Shown piece after piece: positions 46,682-57,014 of a stretch of DNA of 64,000 nucleotides (position 1 is the stretch's first letter; every line of letters starts with the position of its first letter). Under the pieces are notes generated by a model. That model saw nothing but the letters and a program-made list of their open reading frames with translations, was not told the DNA's origin and made no database searches. Origin of the DNA: Plicaturopsis crispa FD-325 SS-3 (lineage: Eukaryota; Basidiomycota; Agaricomycetes; Amylocorticiales; Amylocorticiaceae); contig KN832558.1 in NCBI GenBank assembly GCA_000827205.1, positions 832,509-896,508 on the forward strand. The letters are read 5' to 3'. A program made the translations under genes and the position numbers.

Positions 46682-46690
46682 GGTATTGCA
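46682..46690. repeat. Right target-site duplication GGTATTGCA
   Basis: Perfect direct copy of 40528-40536, immediately outside the right end of the element. Confidence 0.85.
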
Positions 46691-47299
46691 GCGTCAGCTC
46701 GCCATGGTGGACGAGGGTGTTCTTCGAATGGACCCGGATGTATGCGGAACCAGCCGCGCAAATGATGTCAGCGCCGAACAACGTCGCGGGGAAGATGTTA
46801 CGCAGAGAGTACTGGAAGCAACGTCGACACCCGGTCAACAGGAGTCTTCAGCTCGATCCACGCATGAAAACGCTCACCGACACTCATACAACCCCATTGC
46901 CAAAGTGATTGTGTACATTGCTACGTATTTTCTCGCAACGTCTGCGGTCCTAGTTAGGATTTCCGAGTTCCCGCCACAGAGCGTGTCCCCGAAGCATACG
47001 ACGCATGCTGTAAGCGCTCAAGACAGCCACCAGTCTGAAAAATCATAGAAAACGTTGAGCTCGACCAGAGCTCGACGCTCGTTGAAACTTGACAGAAACG
47101 TCGAGGATGGTCGTGTACAAGGGGAGATCCGAAGTCCGACCGAACACGACAGAAGGCGGCAGACTGATGTAAACACAGGCACATAGTCTGGCTGCCTCAG
47201 CCACCACGAAGGCGACCGCAATGGCCCATATTGTCTCTTGCTTTCGACCACAACAATCGCTATTCTTCCTGCTCTCTGGGCCATTTCGGCGTCTCAGAC
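46691..47299. other. Gap between element and double-RING gene
   Basis: The first 200 bp after the element are open in several frames on both strands (GC-rich), so the element may have landed in or near an old coding sequence, but no frame is convincing. The right part is promoter and leader of the RING gene. Confidence 0.35.
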
Positions 47300-49819
47300 A
47301 TGGATAACATTGACCATGGTGACTTTGCACACGCTTTCCACAACTTCTGGCGCGGTCTCCTCGCACCGCAAGACCACCACGACGACCAGGACGATATGGA
47401 CGAGGATCTGCCTCCTTTAGAGCCTATTTCATCCTCTAATCAGCCTCAGGAGCACGGAGATGATGACTTTGACGACCCAGAACTGCCAGCTCTCGAGCCC
47501 ATAGTGTCGCAGTCAAATACCAGCTCCCGTCCACAGGATGTGTCAATGACCGATAACAACACTATCCGAGGCCCCCTCACTGCGGAGAACCTCGCCTCGC
47601 TTCGTCCACCTCGTAACGATGACGAGGATTCCATGCCAGATCTTCAATCCGTGTCTGACGCCACCTCGGACATGTCCGACGAGGACTCAAGTCGGGACGT
47701 CGACGAGGTCGAAATGATGCCCGACCTACAACCCGTAGATGACGATAATGACTCTTCATGGACAGATGAGGAGGATGACACTCATATCCCTCCCCTGGAG
47801 TCAATTCCACGCGGCAACAGGCGTGCACGCGTCGATGACGATGAAGACGAGGAGCGGGATCGTAGGCACCCGTTCCAGCGCGCAGGTGGGACGAACGCCC
47901 CTAACCCAGGGAACGCTCCACCGCCGTTGGGTCCTATGCCAGGCTTCCCGTTCGCGGGTCTCCATGGCGGGGGCCCGGGACCTATGCCGAACGCTTTCCG
48001 TATGTTCCAACAGATGTTCGGTGCCGGAACGCCAGGCGCCAACCCACCGCCTGAGCAGCCACCTGGCGCCCACGCGCATCATAATCAGCCTCAGGCCTTT
48101 GGTGCCGCTGGTTTTGCAATCCTCATGGATCAGAACGGTGTCCCTCTAGGCCCTCCACATCCTCTTCCCTTCCCGCGCGGTGACCCTGGACACCCGCATC
48201 ACCACGCCCACGATCATATGCATGGTCCTGCGGACTTCTTTGGACCCCCTCCGCCGGGCGGAGAAGACGCGAACTTGACTTTTGCAGAATTTCTCCATCG
48301 CATGGGCGCGGGAATGGGTTTTGGCGTAGAGGACCGCGAAGATCCTGAGCGCGCGCGGCGGTTAGTGAGTGGACTTGAAGAGGTGCCGGTGGGCTTGATT
48401 AAGCGAATGGAGCGGGTGGGCGGGGCCCCAGGTGCACATTTTGACGGGACGGATGGTGTGGATGTACCCGGGTGTGCGGTATGCTGGGATGCGTTGCTCG
48501 ACACGGAGAACGAGGGATTCAAGGTGAAAGCGCCCGCAGCGGCTGAGACGCAAGACTCGCAGCCAGAGACGTCTACTGCAGGTGCAGGCGATGATTCGAC
48601 GATGGAGACGGATGCACCTACAGGAGCTGCGGCCCCTTCTACGGCACCCGCTCAGCCAAAGTCTGAGCCGGAGCTGCCGAAAATCGTTGCGCTTCCGTGC
48701 GCCCATGTTTTCCACTCAGCGTGCCTCATTCCTTGGTTTTCACGACCCAACCAAACCACATGCCCCACCTGCCGATTCAACATCGATCCGGAGAATCTTA
48801 CCTATGTCCATAGGCCCCGCCAAGCTAGACCCAGACCCGGGCCTCGCGCGCCTTTTCAACCGCAGCCCGCGGCCGATGCGCCCCCTCCAGCAGGTATTCC
48901 TCAGCCTGCGAACCCTCCTCCTCCCAATGGTCAACCACAGCCGGATATCCGTCCTGCGGCTCCAGCAGTCACACCGCATGCAAATGCCATACACCCTGCT
49001 ACTATTCTGTCACACGTTACCACTCCTGATGGTATCCCTGTACCTCCGACTGGTAACCCTGCGAGTCGTCCTGTTGACATCAATGCAGGTCATGTTCCCC
49101 AGCCCAACGCAGCCCCTCCTATCAACAATGCCGCGCAACCTCCCCCCGGGCCAGGGCCTCAACCACAACCTGGTACCCTACCGGGAGCTGGCGCATTCTT
49201 CACCGTTGATTTCAACATTTTTGTTGGGCCGGGTCTCGCTGGCGGTGACATGGACGGTGACATGGTTCCCGACCCGCGATTCGATTTCACCGATCTTCTC
49301 ATGGGTCGCAATGGCATAAATACTCCCAACACGAATCCACCCTTCCAATTTGATCTCGGAGTGGGCGTCCCTCCGGCTGGCGGTCCCAACGTCCGGTTCA
49401 ATGGTGCGCCCCCGCCGTTCTCGAGAGCCCGTTCCTCGCAACCCGGCGTGAAGCGGGAGTGGACACTCCCGTCCGCACCGGGGCCGACGCTTCGGCAGCG
49501 AATTGAGCAGAAGGAGCGCGAAGAGGGGTTGCGGTGCTTCGATGTGAGCTGTGGCGTCGGGCCCTCGGACGAGGACCCTTTCCCTGACCGCGCGGACATG
49601 CCGAAGCAGGTGTCAATTGCGTCGCATAACGGCACCGGTCCTGTGTGCAAGCACACGTTCCATCCGGGGTGCCTGGTCAGCGCTGAGCGCGTTGCGGGGT
49701 GGGGTGAAGAGGATAAGAACATGGATGGCGACACCGTCGAAGTGTCGTGTCCGGTGTGCAGGGAAATCGGTTGTATATCGAAGGCTGAGTGGGAGGAGGG
49801 CGCCAGGGCGTTGGCCTGA
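47300..49819 (+). CDS. Large protein with two RING-type zinc domains
   Basis: Probable ubiquitin ligase of 839 residues in a single exon, unusual here where most genes have many introns. The N-terminal 200 residues are strongly acidic with three repeats of the type DLPPLEPI, ELPALEPI, HIPPLESI. A Pro/Gly/His-rich stretch follows. RING 1 is a RING-H2 form with a long insert: CAVCWDALLD, then about 65 low-complexity residues, then LPCAHVFHSACLIPWF and CPTCR. A Pro/Gln/Asn-rich linker leads to a second, C-terminal zinc domain: CFDVSCG, then VCKHTFHPGCL, then VSCPVCREIGC. The ATG at 47300 is the first in frame. Acidic LEP-type repeats may be interaction motifs. Substrate unknown. Confidence 0.85.
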   Translation: MDNIDHGDFAHAFHNFWRGLLAPQDHHDDQDDMDEDLPPLEPISSSNQPQEHGDDDFDDPELPALEPIVSQSNTSSRPQDVSMTDNNTIRGPLTAENLASLRPPRNDDEDSMPDLQSVSDATSDMSDEDSSRDVDEVEMMPDLQPVDDDNDSSWTDEEDDTHIPPLESIPRGNRRARVDDDEDEERDRRHPFQRAGGTNAPNPGNAPPPLGPMPGFPFAGLHGGGPGPMPNAFRMFQQMFGAGTPGANPPPEQPPGAHAHHNQPQAFGAAGFAILMDQNGVPLGPPHPLPFPRGDPGHPHHHAHDHMHGPADFFGPPPPGGEDANLTFAEFLHRMGAGMGFGVEDREDPERARRLVSGLEEVPVGLIKRMERVGGAPGAHFDGTDGVDVPGCAVCWDALLDTENEGFKVKAPAAAETQDSQPETSTAGAGDDSTMETDAPTGAAAPSTAPAQPKSEPELPKIVALPCAHVFHSACLIPWFSRPNQTTCPTCRFNIDPENLTYVHRPRQARPRPGPRAPFQPQPAADAPPPAGIPQPANPPPPNGQPQPDIRPAAPAVTPHANAIHPATILSHVTTPDGIPVPPTGNPASRPVDINAGHVPQPNAAPPINNAAQPPPGPGPQPQPGTLPGAGAFFTVDFNIFVGPGLAGGDMDGDMVPDPRFDFTDLLMGRNGINTPNTNPPFQFDLGVGVPPAGGPNVRFNGAPPPFSRARSSQPGVKREWTLPSAPGPTLRQRIEQKEREEGLRCFDVSCGVGPSDEDPFPDRADMPKQVSIASHNGTGPVCKHTFHPGCLVSAERVAGWGEEDKNMDGDTVEVSCPVCREIGCISKAEWEEGARALA

Positions 49820-50604
49820 TGCCTCCTCGCCGTCCGTAGAGTATCTGTACAACAACGTCAGTATTCTTTCGCGTCTGTATATGCTTCCTGATGCTAATAG
49901 ACGTGCTTGTATTCACAGAATAATATTACTGCCCCTTCCGCTCGTTCATCGTTCCATGCGTGTCTCGCTATATCGCATCCCGAAGCCAATCATCGACGGA
50001 CGTCTCGCATTCTAGTTATAAATTCTCCCCTCCGCTGTAACATTCGTAATCGCACAGTATAGTCTAAGTCTGCATAGTCAATGTCATCGTATTTTTGCTG
50101 AACCGCTTTGTGCACCTACGCGTATTGTAAGAGACGTGAAGAAGACCTTCCCAGAGTATGGTGCTTTGCTGCCTCACGTATATGGCCCAGAAATATCAAA
50201 CTGTGTAAGCCACGTATGTACGGTGTCCGCCTGTACACTCGATGTGAACAGCGAACAGCAAAAGTAAAATAAGAAAGTGCGAGCTATCTGTACATTACGT
50301 CAAAGCGGAAGAGGCTAGTGCTCCTACCGCCATCCCGGCTGCCCCCCGTGCCTTTTCTTGTTCGCCTACTTCTTACTTACCCTTCTCTTTTATACCTGGG
50401 TCTACCTTTTCAAGGTTTTCAAATTGGCGGCTGTGGGTGGCAGACTATTCAGGGCCTCTCCGGTGAGCTCACTGACACGCACGGACAGGCATGCTCTACC
50501 GGTGACTTACTTTCCCATGGGCCAGAATATCAGTGCAGTATCCCTCCCCGTCTCGCCCCAACGATTTATACGCCCCAAACGACCTTAATTACACGTCTAC
50601 CATT
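49820..50604. other. Intergenic region and kinase leader
   Basis: 3' UTR of the double-RING gene, then promoter and leader of the kinase gene. A 23-codon upstream open frame at 50517-50588 is listed separately. Nothing else recognised. Confidence 0.4.
50517..50588 (+). promoter_or_regulatory. Upstream open reading frame of the kinase gene
   Basis: ATG at 50517 in a good context (CCCATGG) opens 23 codons beginning MGQNISAVS and ends at TAA, 16 bp before the kinase ATG. If it lies on the mRNA it would reduce kinase translation. Its own MGxxxS start also resembles a myristoylation site, so an alternative first exon is possible. Confidence 0.4.
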
Positions 50605-52438
50605 ATGGGTGCTGTCTGCTGTCGTCAAACGGTTCGTGGAAATGGGCTGCTACACGCGTCTTTACCCGTCTCATTCTGCGCGGCGCCGGTAGCCCATAGA
50701 TTTCGACGGAGATGTCAATCTCTTCCACTTCGTATTGCTGAAGGCGGTCGGACGGGGTGCGTTTGGAAAGGTGCGTTTGGCACAGCTCGTCCTCGGTCAC
50801 ATATGTTTTGACAAGTTTCGTTGGGCCAGGTTCGCATCGTCCAGCACAAGCAAACACACGAGATGTATGCATTGAAGTACATCAATAAATCCACGTGTGT
50901 CAAGAAGAAATCCGTGGCACACGTTATACAGGAGCGCAGACTACTCGAAGAGGTCTGCATTTTCGTCTTTGTGCCTCAAAACCTTCTGTTGACTAGAGTT
51001 TCCGATAAGATTGACCATCCCTTCATCGTCAATTTGCGGTTCGCATTCCAGGATGACGCGAATTGTTTCTTCGTTCTGGACCTCATGCTTGGTGGCGACT
51101 TACGATGTACGTCTTGCCAGCGCTTCATTCCCGACTTAACTCTGACTGCTCACCGTATCCACTCCAACAGTTTATCTGATGACACAGGAGTCTATACCCG
51201 AAGAAAGAGCACGCTTCTACGTTGCTGAATTAGCATGTGCCCTCGCTTATTTACAAACCAAACGGATAGTTCACCGGTACGTCTGCCATCCGTCGCCCCA
51301 TCGGTCTATAGGCTCATACAAATGCATGTTCAAGGGATATCAAGCCTGACAATATTTTGCTCGATGAGAAGGGCCATGCCCATCTCACGGATTTCAATAT
51401 CGCCGCTCACTACTCCGAGAACCGGCTCCTGACTGGTGTCGCGGGTTCCATGGCTTACATGGCACCCGAAATCTTCACCAAGCGAGGCTACAGCTACTCT
51501 GTCGACTGGTGGTCACTCGGCATCGTCGCATATGAGCTCATCTTTGGGAAGAGACCGTACTCGGGCAGGACCAACTCGGAGCTCACGAACAATATATCGC
51601 GTGAACCTTTAAGGTTTCCTGACGACGCAGAGACCAAATGCAGTCCTGCTGGTATATCAGCATTACGCGCTGTGAGTCTCCTTTGCTAATGAAACCTTCG
51701 CGAGGGCTACTACCTAACACAATCAATCAACTACACCCTCAACCTTGCTATCGATTAATTCTGTCTACTGACTAACCTGATTTCGTTTAGTTTCTGGAGC
51801 ACAACCCTTCAAAACGTTTGGGTTGCAAGCCGTTGGGCCAAGGATTTGAGGACGTCAAACGGCATCCATGGTTCGAGTCCATAAATTGGGAACTTTTGGA
51901 GTCGAAGCAGTTAACGCCACCCTTCATTCCTGATGTACGTTTCGTCTACTCTTTACGGTTTCAATGCTTACGCGCACGCATTAGCCCAAGAAGATGAACT
52001 TCGACCCGTCATATGAGCTGGAAGAGCTGCTTTTAGAAGATCATCCTCTAAAAGCGACGCAGCGGAAGGCTGATGTTGAGAAGATGGGCGTAGAGATGAG
52101 ACAAATGGAGGAGGAGTCAGTCTTCCCTTGTCTCAGTCCATATTTCGCCCACTGATCATTTCTTCAGATTCACTCCCTACGATTTCCACAAGATGCGGCG
52201 GAGATCGTACTATCCTGCAAACCAGCTCGTCTCTACTGTCACCGCTACTTCTTCGAGTGCTGGCATACCCGTCACACCGGAACCCCCACAACATCGTCCC
52301 TCCACCCACACCCAGGAGGCCGTCGACACGGCCGCGGTTGCTTCGTCCCCGGTCATCGAGGCGTATGAAGTCCCGGCTGAGGGTGAGGATAACCCGGCTT
52401 ACGCGACGAATGCGATTGTCCCTGTAAAGGAACCGTGA
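50605..52438 (+). CDS. YANK/STK32-type Ser/Thr protein kinase
   Basis: AGC-related kinase of the YANK (STK32) family, 437 residues, nine exons (50605-50631, 50693-50770, 50830-50952, 51010-51106, 51171-51276, 51335-51671, 51791-51934, 51985-52115, 52168-52438). The N terminus MGAVCCRQT has Gly2 and two Cys, fitting N-myristoylation plus palmitoylation. Kinase motifs: GRGAFGKVRIV (Gly loop), YALKYINKS (catalytic Lys), RIVHRDIKPDNILLD (HRD), LTDFNIA (DFN instead of DFG, a YANK hallmark), GSMAYMAPE, YSVDWWSLGIVAYELIFGKR. After the lobe: LGCKPLGQGFEDVKRHPWF and an extended ELEELLLEDHPLKA tail with SYYPANQLVSTVTATSS. Plasma-membrane location is likely. Substrates are poorly known for this family. 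Confidence 0.92.
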
Positions 52439-52936
52439 TCCTGTCCAGTCTCGTATGAGTGATTGTCCTCTCACTCGACCTTCACGCCCTCTAATCCTCA
52501 TGTCGCAGTTTCCTATGCAATTGGCAGTACTCTTAATATTCTGATTATACCCGGCACCCACACACACTTCCAATCGTTCAACAATATCTACCTTAGTATC
52601 TTTATTCGGCCTGCGATGCGTATGCATATTTCCATCCATCTTTTGCGCGACTTATTCCACGGTTTTTTTGGCCAACGACTTGCACGACGGCTTCCCATTC
52701 CCTATTGCATTCATCTCCAGGGTTTACTTACTTGTATACAGAGTACGCGGTTGTGGCTTCCGAGAAAGGTGAAAAATCGTTCTAAGTAATAAGAATCTAT
52801 TGCACAAAGTTCATGCGTGTTGCGTGTCTATGATATGCGAATCTGTCGAGAAATGAATGACTCTAGCGAAACTGGGTGATGTGGTCCAGCGAGCGTCTAT
52901 GTCTATGGGGGCGTCTTGTATGCGAGAGGTCAGGTA
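52439..52936. other. Gap between convergent genes
   Basis: 3' regions of the kinase gene and the minus-strand F-box gene. T-rich, no gene recognised. Confidence 0.4.
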
Positions 52937-54445
52937 TCAGGGAAGGACAATTTTTTCGGGATGTCGGATGACTGTAACGTGCAATCCATCCCGCAAAAGT
53001 TCGTGGAAGCAGCGAAGGGCATCGTCGGATGGCGGGTAGTCAAACCGGAGTGTAGCGTTCTTCAACCGCCGCGCGCCGTCCGGTGTGGTTTCATCCAAAC
53101 GAGACGAAGACAGCGAAGACGACTTGGATATCGTCTGCCGTGAGCGAAGGAACTCGATCAACAAGTTCTCCGAGGTGCGATAATTGAGGTGATGGACAGA
53201 AAGGAAGTCGAATGTGGCGAGACTCGGGAGTAGATCGGGACGCTGTGGTGGATGCGAGTTCCAAGTGAGCAGTGGCAGAAGACTGTCGACGTTTGCGCTG
53301 CTAACACCTTCGAAAGTGAGCTCCGTCACCGAAGGCATCTCGCCCAGGACCTCGACGAGGCTTGCACATGCAGAACCACCCCAAGCATGCCATGTCTGTT
53401 TTGCTGTGAATGTCTCGATACGGCACTGAGAGCGGCGAAGGAATGCGAGAAAAGAGCTCGGGGGCGCGTCTTTACTGCGTATCGAGAGGTTTCGTAAGTT
53501 GGGGAGAGTGCAACCGTCGAATATCGAGAAAATATCCGTGTCGTCAACCTCAAGATCGAGCGTTTGCAAGCGTCCGTGGGTTCGTGGCACCGCAGTGGTC
53601 GTATCCGCTGGGACTTCCACCTGGCTCAGGTTATACATGCAGCAGTGCAAGACATTTGGCATGCTTTCGAGAACAAAGATGAAATCGCTGATCATGCAGT
53701 CTTCCACCTCGATGTAGGTTAGTTGAGACCACGGCAAGTTGAGCGATTCGTCGAGGAAAGGATGGTTGATGGCCACTTTCCGAAGTAGAGGAGAGTTTTC
53801 GAAGATGAGTGCAGCTTCTGGTGACATCTGTGACTCGCCGCTTTCGAATTCGATGTTGAGGTCCAGCTCTTCGAGAGAGTGTAGGCGACCGCGGACGGAA
53901 TTGAGCATTGACATTTCCGATTCGTGTGGTTCCCACTGTAATGTACGCCAGCGTTCAGAGCACGCAGTGATGGTCTCGATGTACCGTTCGGTGTCGCTGC
54001 CTGAGAGTGGCCCACGCAGCCCGATTCTGAGTGGGCACTGGAGGGACCGAGATAACCATGTCTCCACAGATGCTAAGGGCATGACGTCCACGTGGAAGTT
54101 CAATTCTATAGTATCCCAGAGCCTTGGCATTGTCACTGCCACCGAGCGCCAGTAGCTGCATATGTGAGTTAGGAGAGCAGGTGCGTGCAAGTGTAAGGGA
54201 AGCGACGGTCCCCTTGACGGAAGACAGTGAATGAAAATCTCAGAAAGGAGCTCAGGTGGAAAGCGGTTGAGCGGTGAGATGATCGCCAAGTCGTGGTGCA
54301 AGGATTGGACTAGGGCCAAACGTTTCTGCTTGACGCGTCTTGTGTACGCGTCGAGACGGTCAAGCTCCGCGTCGATTTCGGCGATGTGGGCCTTGGTTTT
54401 TTCCGCGTTAAGCCGAGCAGCCTCGACCTCTATATCGGAAGGCAT
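52937..54445 (-). CDS. F-box protein with N-terminal coiled coil
   Basis: 502 residues, single exon. Residues about 1-50 form a coiled coil (EVEAARLNAEKTKAHIAEID, LDAYTRRVKQKRLALVQSLH). The F-box follows: ISPLNRFPPELLSEIFIHCL, then LLTHICSYWRSVAVTMPRLW and DTIEL. The remainder has irregular leucine-rich repeats (SLEELDLNIEF, LTYIEVEDCMISDF, LQTLDLEVDDTDIF, PNLRNLSIRSKD). This architecture is greatly expanded in Agaricomycetes. It probably acts as substrate adaptor of an SCF ubiquitin ligase; the target is unknown. The ATG at 54445 was chosen because it opens the coiled coil; further in-frame sequence upstream looks non-coding. Confidence 0.85.
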   Translation of the reverse strand: MPSDIEVEAARLNAEKTKAHIAEIDAELDRLDAYTRRVKQKRLALVQSLHHDLAIISPLNRFPPELLSEIFIHCLPSRGPSLPLHLHAPALLTHICSYWRSVAVTMPRLWDTIELNFHVDVMPLASVETWLSRSLQCPLRIGLRGPLSGSDTERYIETITACSERWRTLQWEPHESEMSMLNSVRGRLHSLEELDLNIEFESGESQMSPEAALIFENSPLLRKVAINHPFLDESLNLPWSQLTYIEVEDCMISDFIFVLESMPNVLHCCMYNLSQVEVPADTTTAVPRTHGRLQTLDLEVDDTDIFSIFDGCTLPNLRNLSIRSKDAPPSSFLAFLRRSQCRIETFTAKQTWHAWGGSACASLVEVLGEMPSVTELTFEGVSSANVDSLLPLLTWNSHPPQRPDLLPSLATFDFLSVHHLNYRTSENLLIEFLRSRQTISKSSSLSSSRLDETTPDGARRLKNATLRFDYPPSDDALRCFHELLRDGLHVTVIRHPEKIVLP

Positions 54446-55064
54446 GGACGAGAAAGTGGTGCACTGTGCTACGTGGCGAGAGACTGTGTGTTGTCGTATG
54501 GATCTATTCCGCTCAACCTGCCAGTGTCTCCGTACCACAGGCCGGACTTCGACTTGGTGGTGCAAATTCTTGAATGTGACCTGCGCATGTGGTGTCAATA
54601 ACGATAATACAAGACTCTAAAGGATATCAATGCCAGGACTAGTGACAAACCTCTGAACACCGGCTATCGTCCACTGGCTGCCAATTCTAAGCAGTACTGG
54701 ATGGAGTCTGCAAACAACTCCGCGTCGAACGCGCCGAATCGCGCTACCTGAGGCTTGGCCGTGCAGACAGGCTGCCGATGTTGGGTCCTTGCTGCAGAGG
54801 ATACAGCTGTCGGGTACGCGAACAAGTGGGAGCTTTGGCTCTCAGGATGTCCAACCTGAATCTAGGACGACGTGTCGGTGGTGGGATGGACTCTGGAGGA
54901 GAGCTTCCATCCGAGTTCCGAAAGTATGGACCGTCACGGTGGATGGATCGTGAAAGTCGCCTGGCTACTGTAGTAATTGATTGCACGCATCCGTAAACGC
55001 GCTAAAACACGCAGCCTGAAGCGCAAGATAGGATAAGACTTGATCTAGTAAAGCACAAAAGTGA
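54446..55064. other. Intergenic region
   Basis: Promoter of the F-box gene (left side) and 3' region of the first ferritin-like gene (right side). No other feature recognised. Confidence 0.4.
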
Positions 55065-56151
55065 CTAGAGCGAAAGAGTCTCCAACATGCCTTCCGAGTT
55101 GAAGGCGAGCATCAACATCGCAGGGCCCGCCACAGTATTCGCATCGCTGACCGTCGTCCCGTCGCTTGTTACCACCACGTAGAATGTACCCACCAGCCCC
55201 TTCGGGATAGTAGCCTGCTTCCCTCCGTCTCCCCCCAGAGGCACAAAGGTCGTGGTGAGGCCCTGCACGAAAGCTGCGTAATATTGTGTGTTGGGCTTGG
55301 GCGCAGCGTCAAATGTGAGCGTGCTGGCCTGTCCTGGTACGGGCGTGGATATGGCGAGAGCGGGGAACGCTTTTACGGGAAGCGCCGCGTTGGTGGATGG
55401 ACAAGACTTGATGAAGCCGGATGCGAGAGAGTAGACTTGGTTCAGGCCTAAAGGAGTCTATCATGCGGTGAAGGAGTCCGTCAGGTCGTGTTCCGTTGAA
55501 AAGAAGGATCAGGCTTACCTCGAACGACGTGCTCCAAGGATTGCCATGGCGGACAGCGGAGTTGATCCACGCAGATTGGCGCGTTTCCGTGTCAAGGATG
55601 GTAGCGGCTGCCGTAAGATAGTCCTTGTTGTCTATGAAGCGTGCTGCACCAGTGTATGCAGATACGCCGACTGTCTCGAGCATGTCGCTGACATCGACAA
55701 AGGATTTCGGGTCTGTATCCGGGCTGAGTCGTTCTCAGTATATGAAGCCGGCTCGAGAAAGACATGCAGACTGGTACTCACAAGCTGTATTCACATGGTT
55801 TGACAGCAGCATCGCCGAGGGCCTTCGTCAAGAAGCTGACATGCGTAGATTCATGCTCTGCGATCTCGACGAAGCGGCCGCGCGCCCATGGCTCAAGCCC
55901 TGCATCTAGGAAGTTCTGCTCGCTGTATTTCGCAAGACCTTGGGTGTAGAAGGCGCTCTCGAGGTGCTCAAGAGTGAGCGCGAAGTTTAGAATCTCGATG
56001 TCTGAGAGGTTTTGGGGTGGGTAAGTCATTGATATCTTAAGAAAAAAATGCGGAACGTACCTGTGGGGGCTGCAGGATCGCGTTTTGTAGGAACAGCGTA
56101 TACGGAGGTGACAATGGAGAGTGCCACGGTGAAGGGGATAGAGTATTTCAT
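55065..56151 (-). CDS. Secreted ferritin-like (Rds1-type) protein, copy A
   Basis: 302 residues from four exons (56151-56061, 56001-55782, 55723-55519, 55457-55065). The start MKYSIPFTVALSIVTSVYA is a signal peptide, followed by PTKRD, a likely Kex2-type cleavage site. The ferritin-like four-helix domain is clear: [39 protein letters not shown], then SAYTGAARFIDNKDYLTAAA and TILDTETRQSAWINSA. Glu and His in EHLE, EHExxH and TExRQ could bind metal as in ferritin-like proteins, though activity is unproven for this family (Pfam Ferritin_2; yeast Rds1 is stress-induced). A tail domain begins LGLNQVYSLASGFIKSCPST. It lies next to its paralogue on the same strand; exons 2 and 3 have identical lengths in both. 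Confidence 0.88.
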
Positions 56152-57014
56152 GGTGGAGAGCCGGTGGTATGCGGAGACGACCGGGGGGAGATCAACAACG
56201 GTGGAATGCTGGAAATAGACTCGACGAAAGACTGCAGAGGTAGAGAGTGTGCATGATCCAAATTTATAGAGAGTGGAGAGGCAGTCAGCCTCTGAGTTCG
56301 CAGATCATGGTCAGCCGCGGACAGCCTGGCCTACGATCGTTTCGTGCTCGGTTTTAATTAGGTCCGCTGGTCTCTGTCGATGGTTCTGAATAAAATGATA
56401 GGAAATGATAGCTGCCTGTTATAGTCCGTTAGAGTAAGCAATTTTCGCATGTGTCTGTCGAATCTCGATGTTGCAAGATTGACGACTGTGATCATTTGGG
56501 GCGTGCATATCTCTTTCCCTTCGATCTGGACGCTGTAATACAAGTATGTGAATGATAGGGGATTGAGGGCTATATCATCGAGGGAATATACAGAAACGAA
56601 GTCGTTTCAAGGACAGGGAGCTGAAGTTCTTTAGCAAAGGTTGACGTTGAGCAAAGTTGGAGCAAAGGCTCGGAAATTTCGTCAATGAACCGTTCAAGAC
56701 CAAGCCACGTGGGAGTTCACACTCCGCGAACACCTACTACACGTGGCAGACGGTACTTACATTGCAGAACATGAGAATTGACTGTTGTATATGGGCAGAA
56801 AAGATGTGTACAAGCAAAGTTGTTCTTTTGCAGACGGTTTGCAGAACGAGAGAAAAGCGGGACAAATCATGATCATAAAATTGTTCAGTACATTTTCGCA
56901 TCGCGAGTCATGAGCAAGTCGTTAAAAGAGGCAGTCGTATGTAAAATGGTTGTGAGCGAATTGTTCAGGACAGATATCAGACGTCCAGGTGAATATGCAG
57001 GCAAAGAATCCTCC
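56152..57014. other. Region between the two ferritin-like genes
   Basis: Promoter of copy A at its left end (TATA element listed) and 3' region of copy B on its right. I see no gene in the middle 500 bp. Confidence 0.4.
56263..56268 (-). promoter_or_regulatory. TATA box of ferritin-like copy A
   Basis: TATAAA on the minus strand, 112 nt upstream of the ATG at 56151. Confidence 0.45.

Noticed and set aside
46587-47048. Plus-strand frame crossing the right end of the element
   Set aside because: Its left part is inverted repeat sequence; the right part is open in several frames and matches nothing I recognise.
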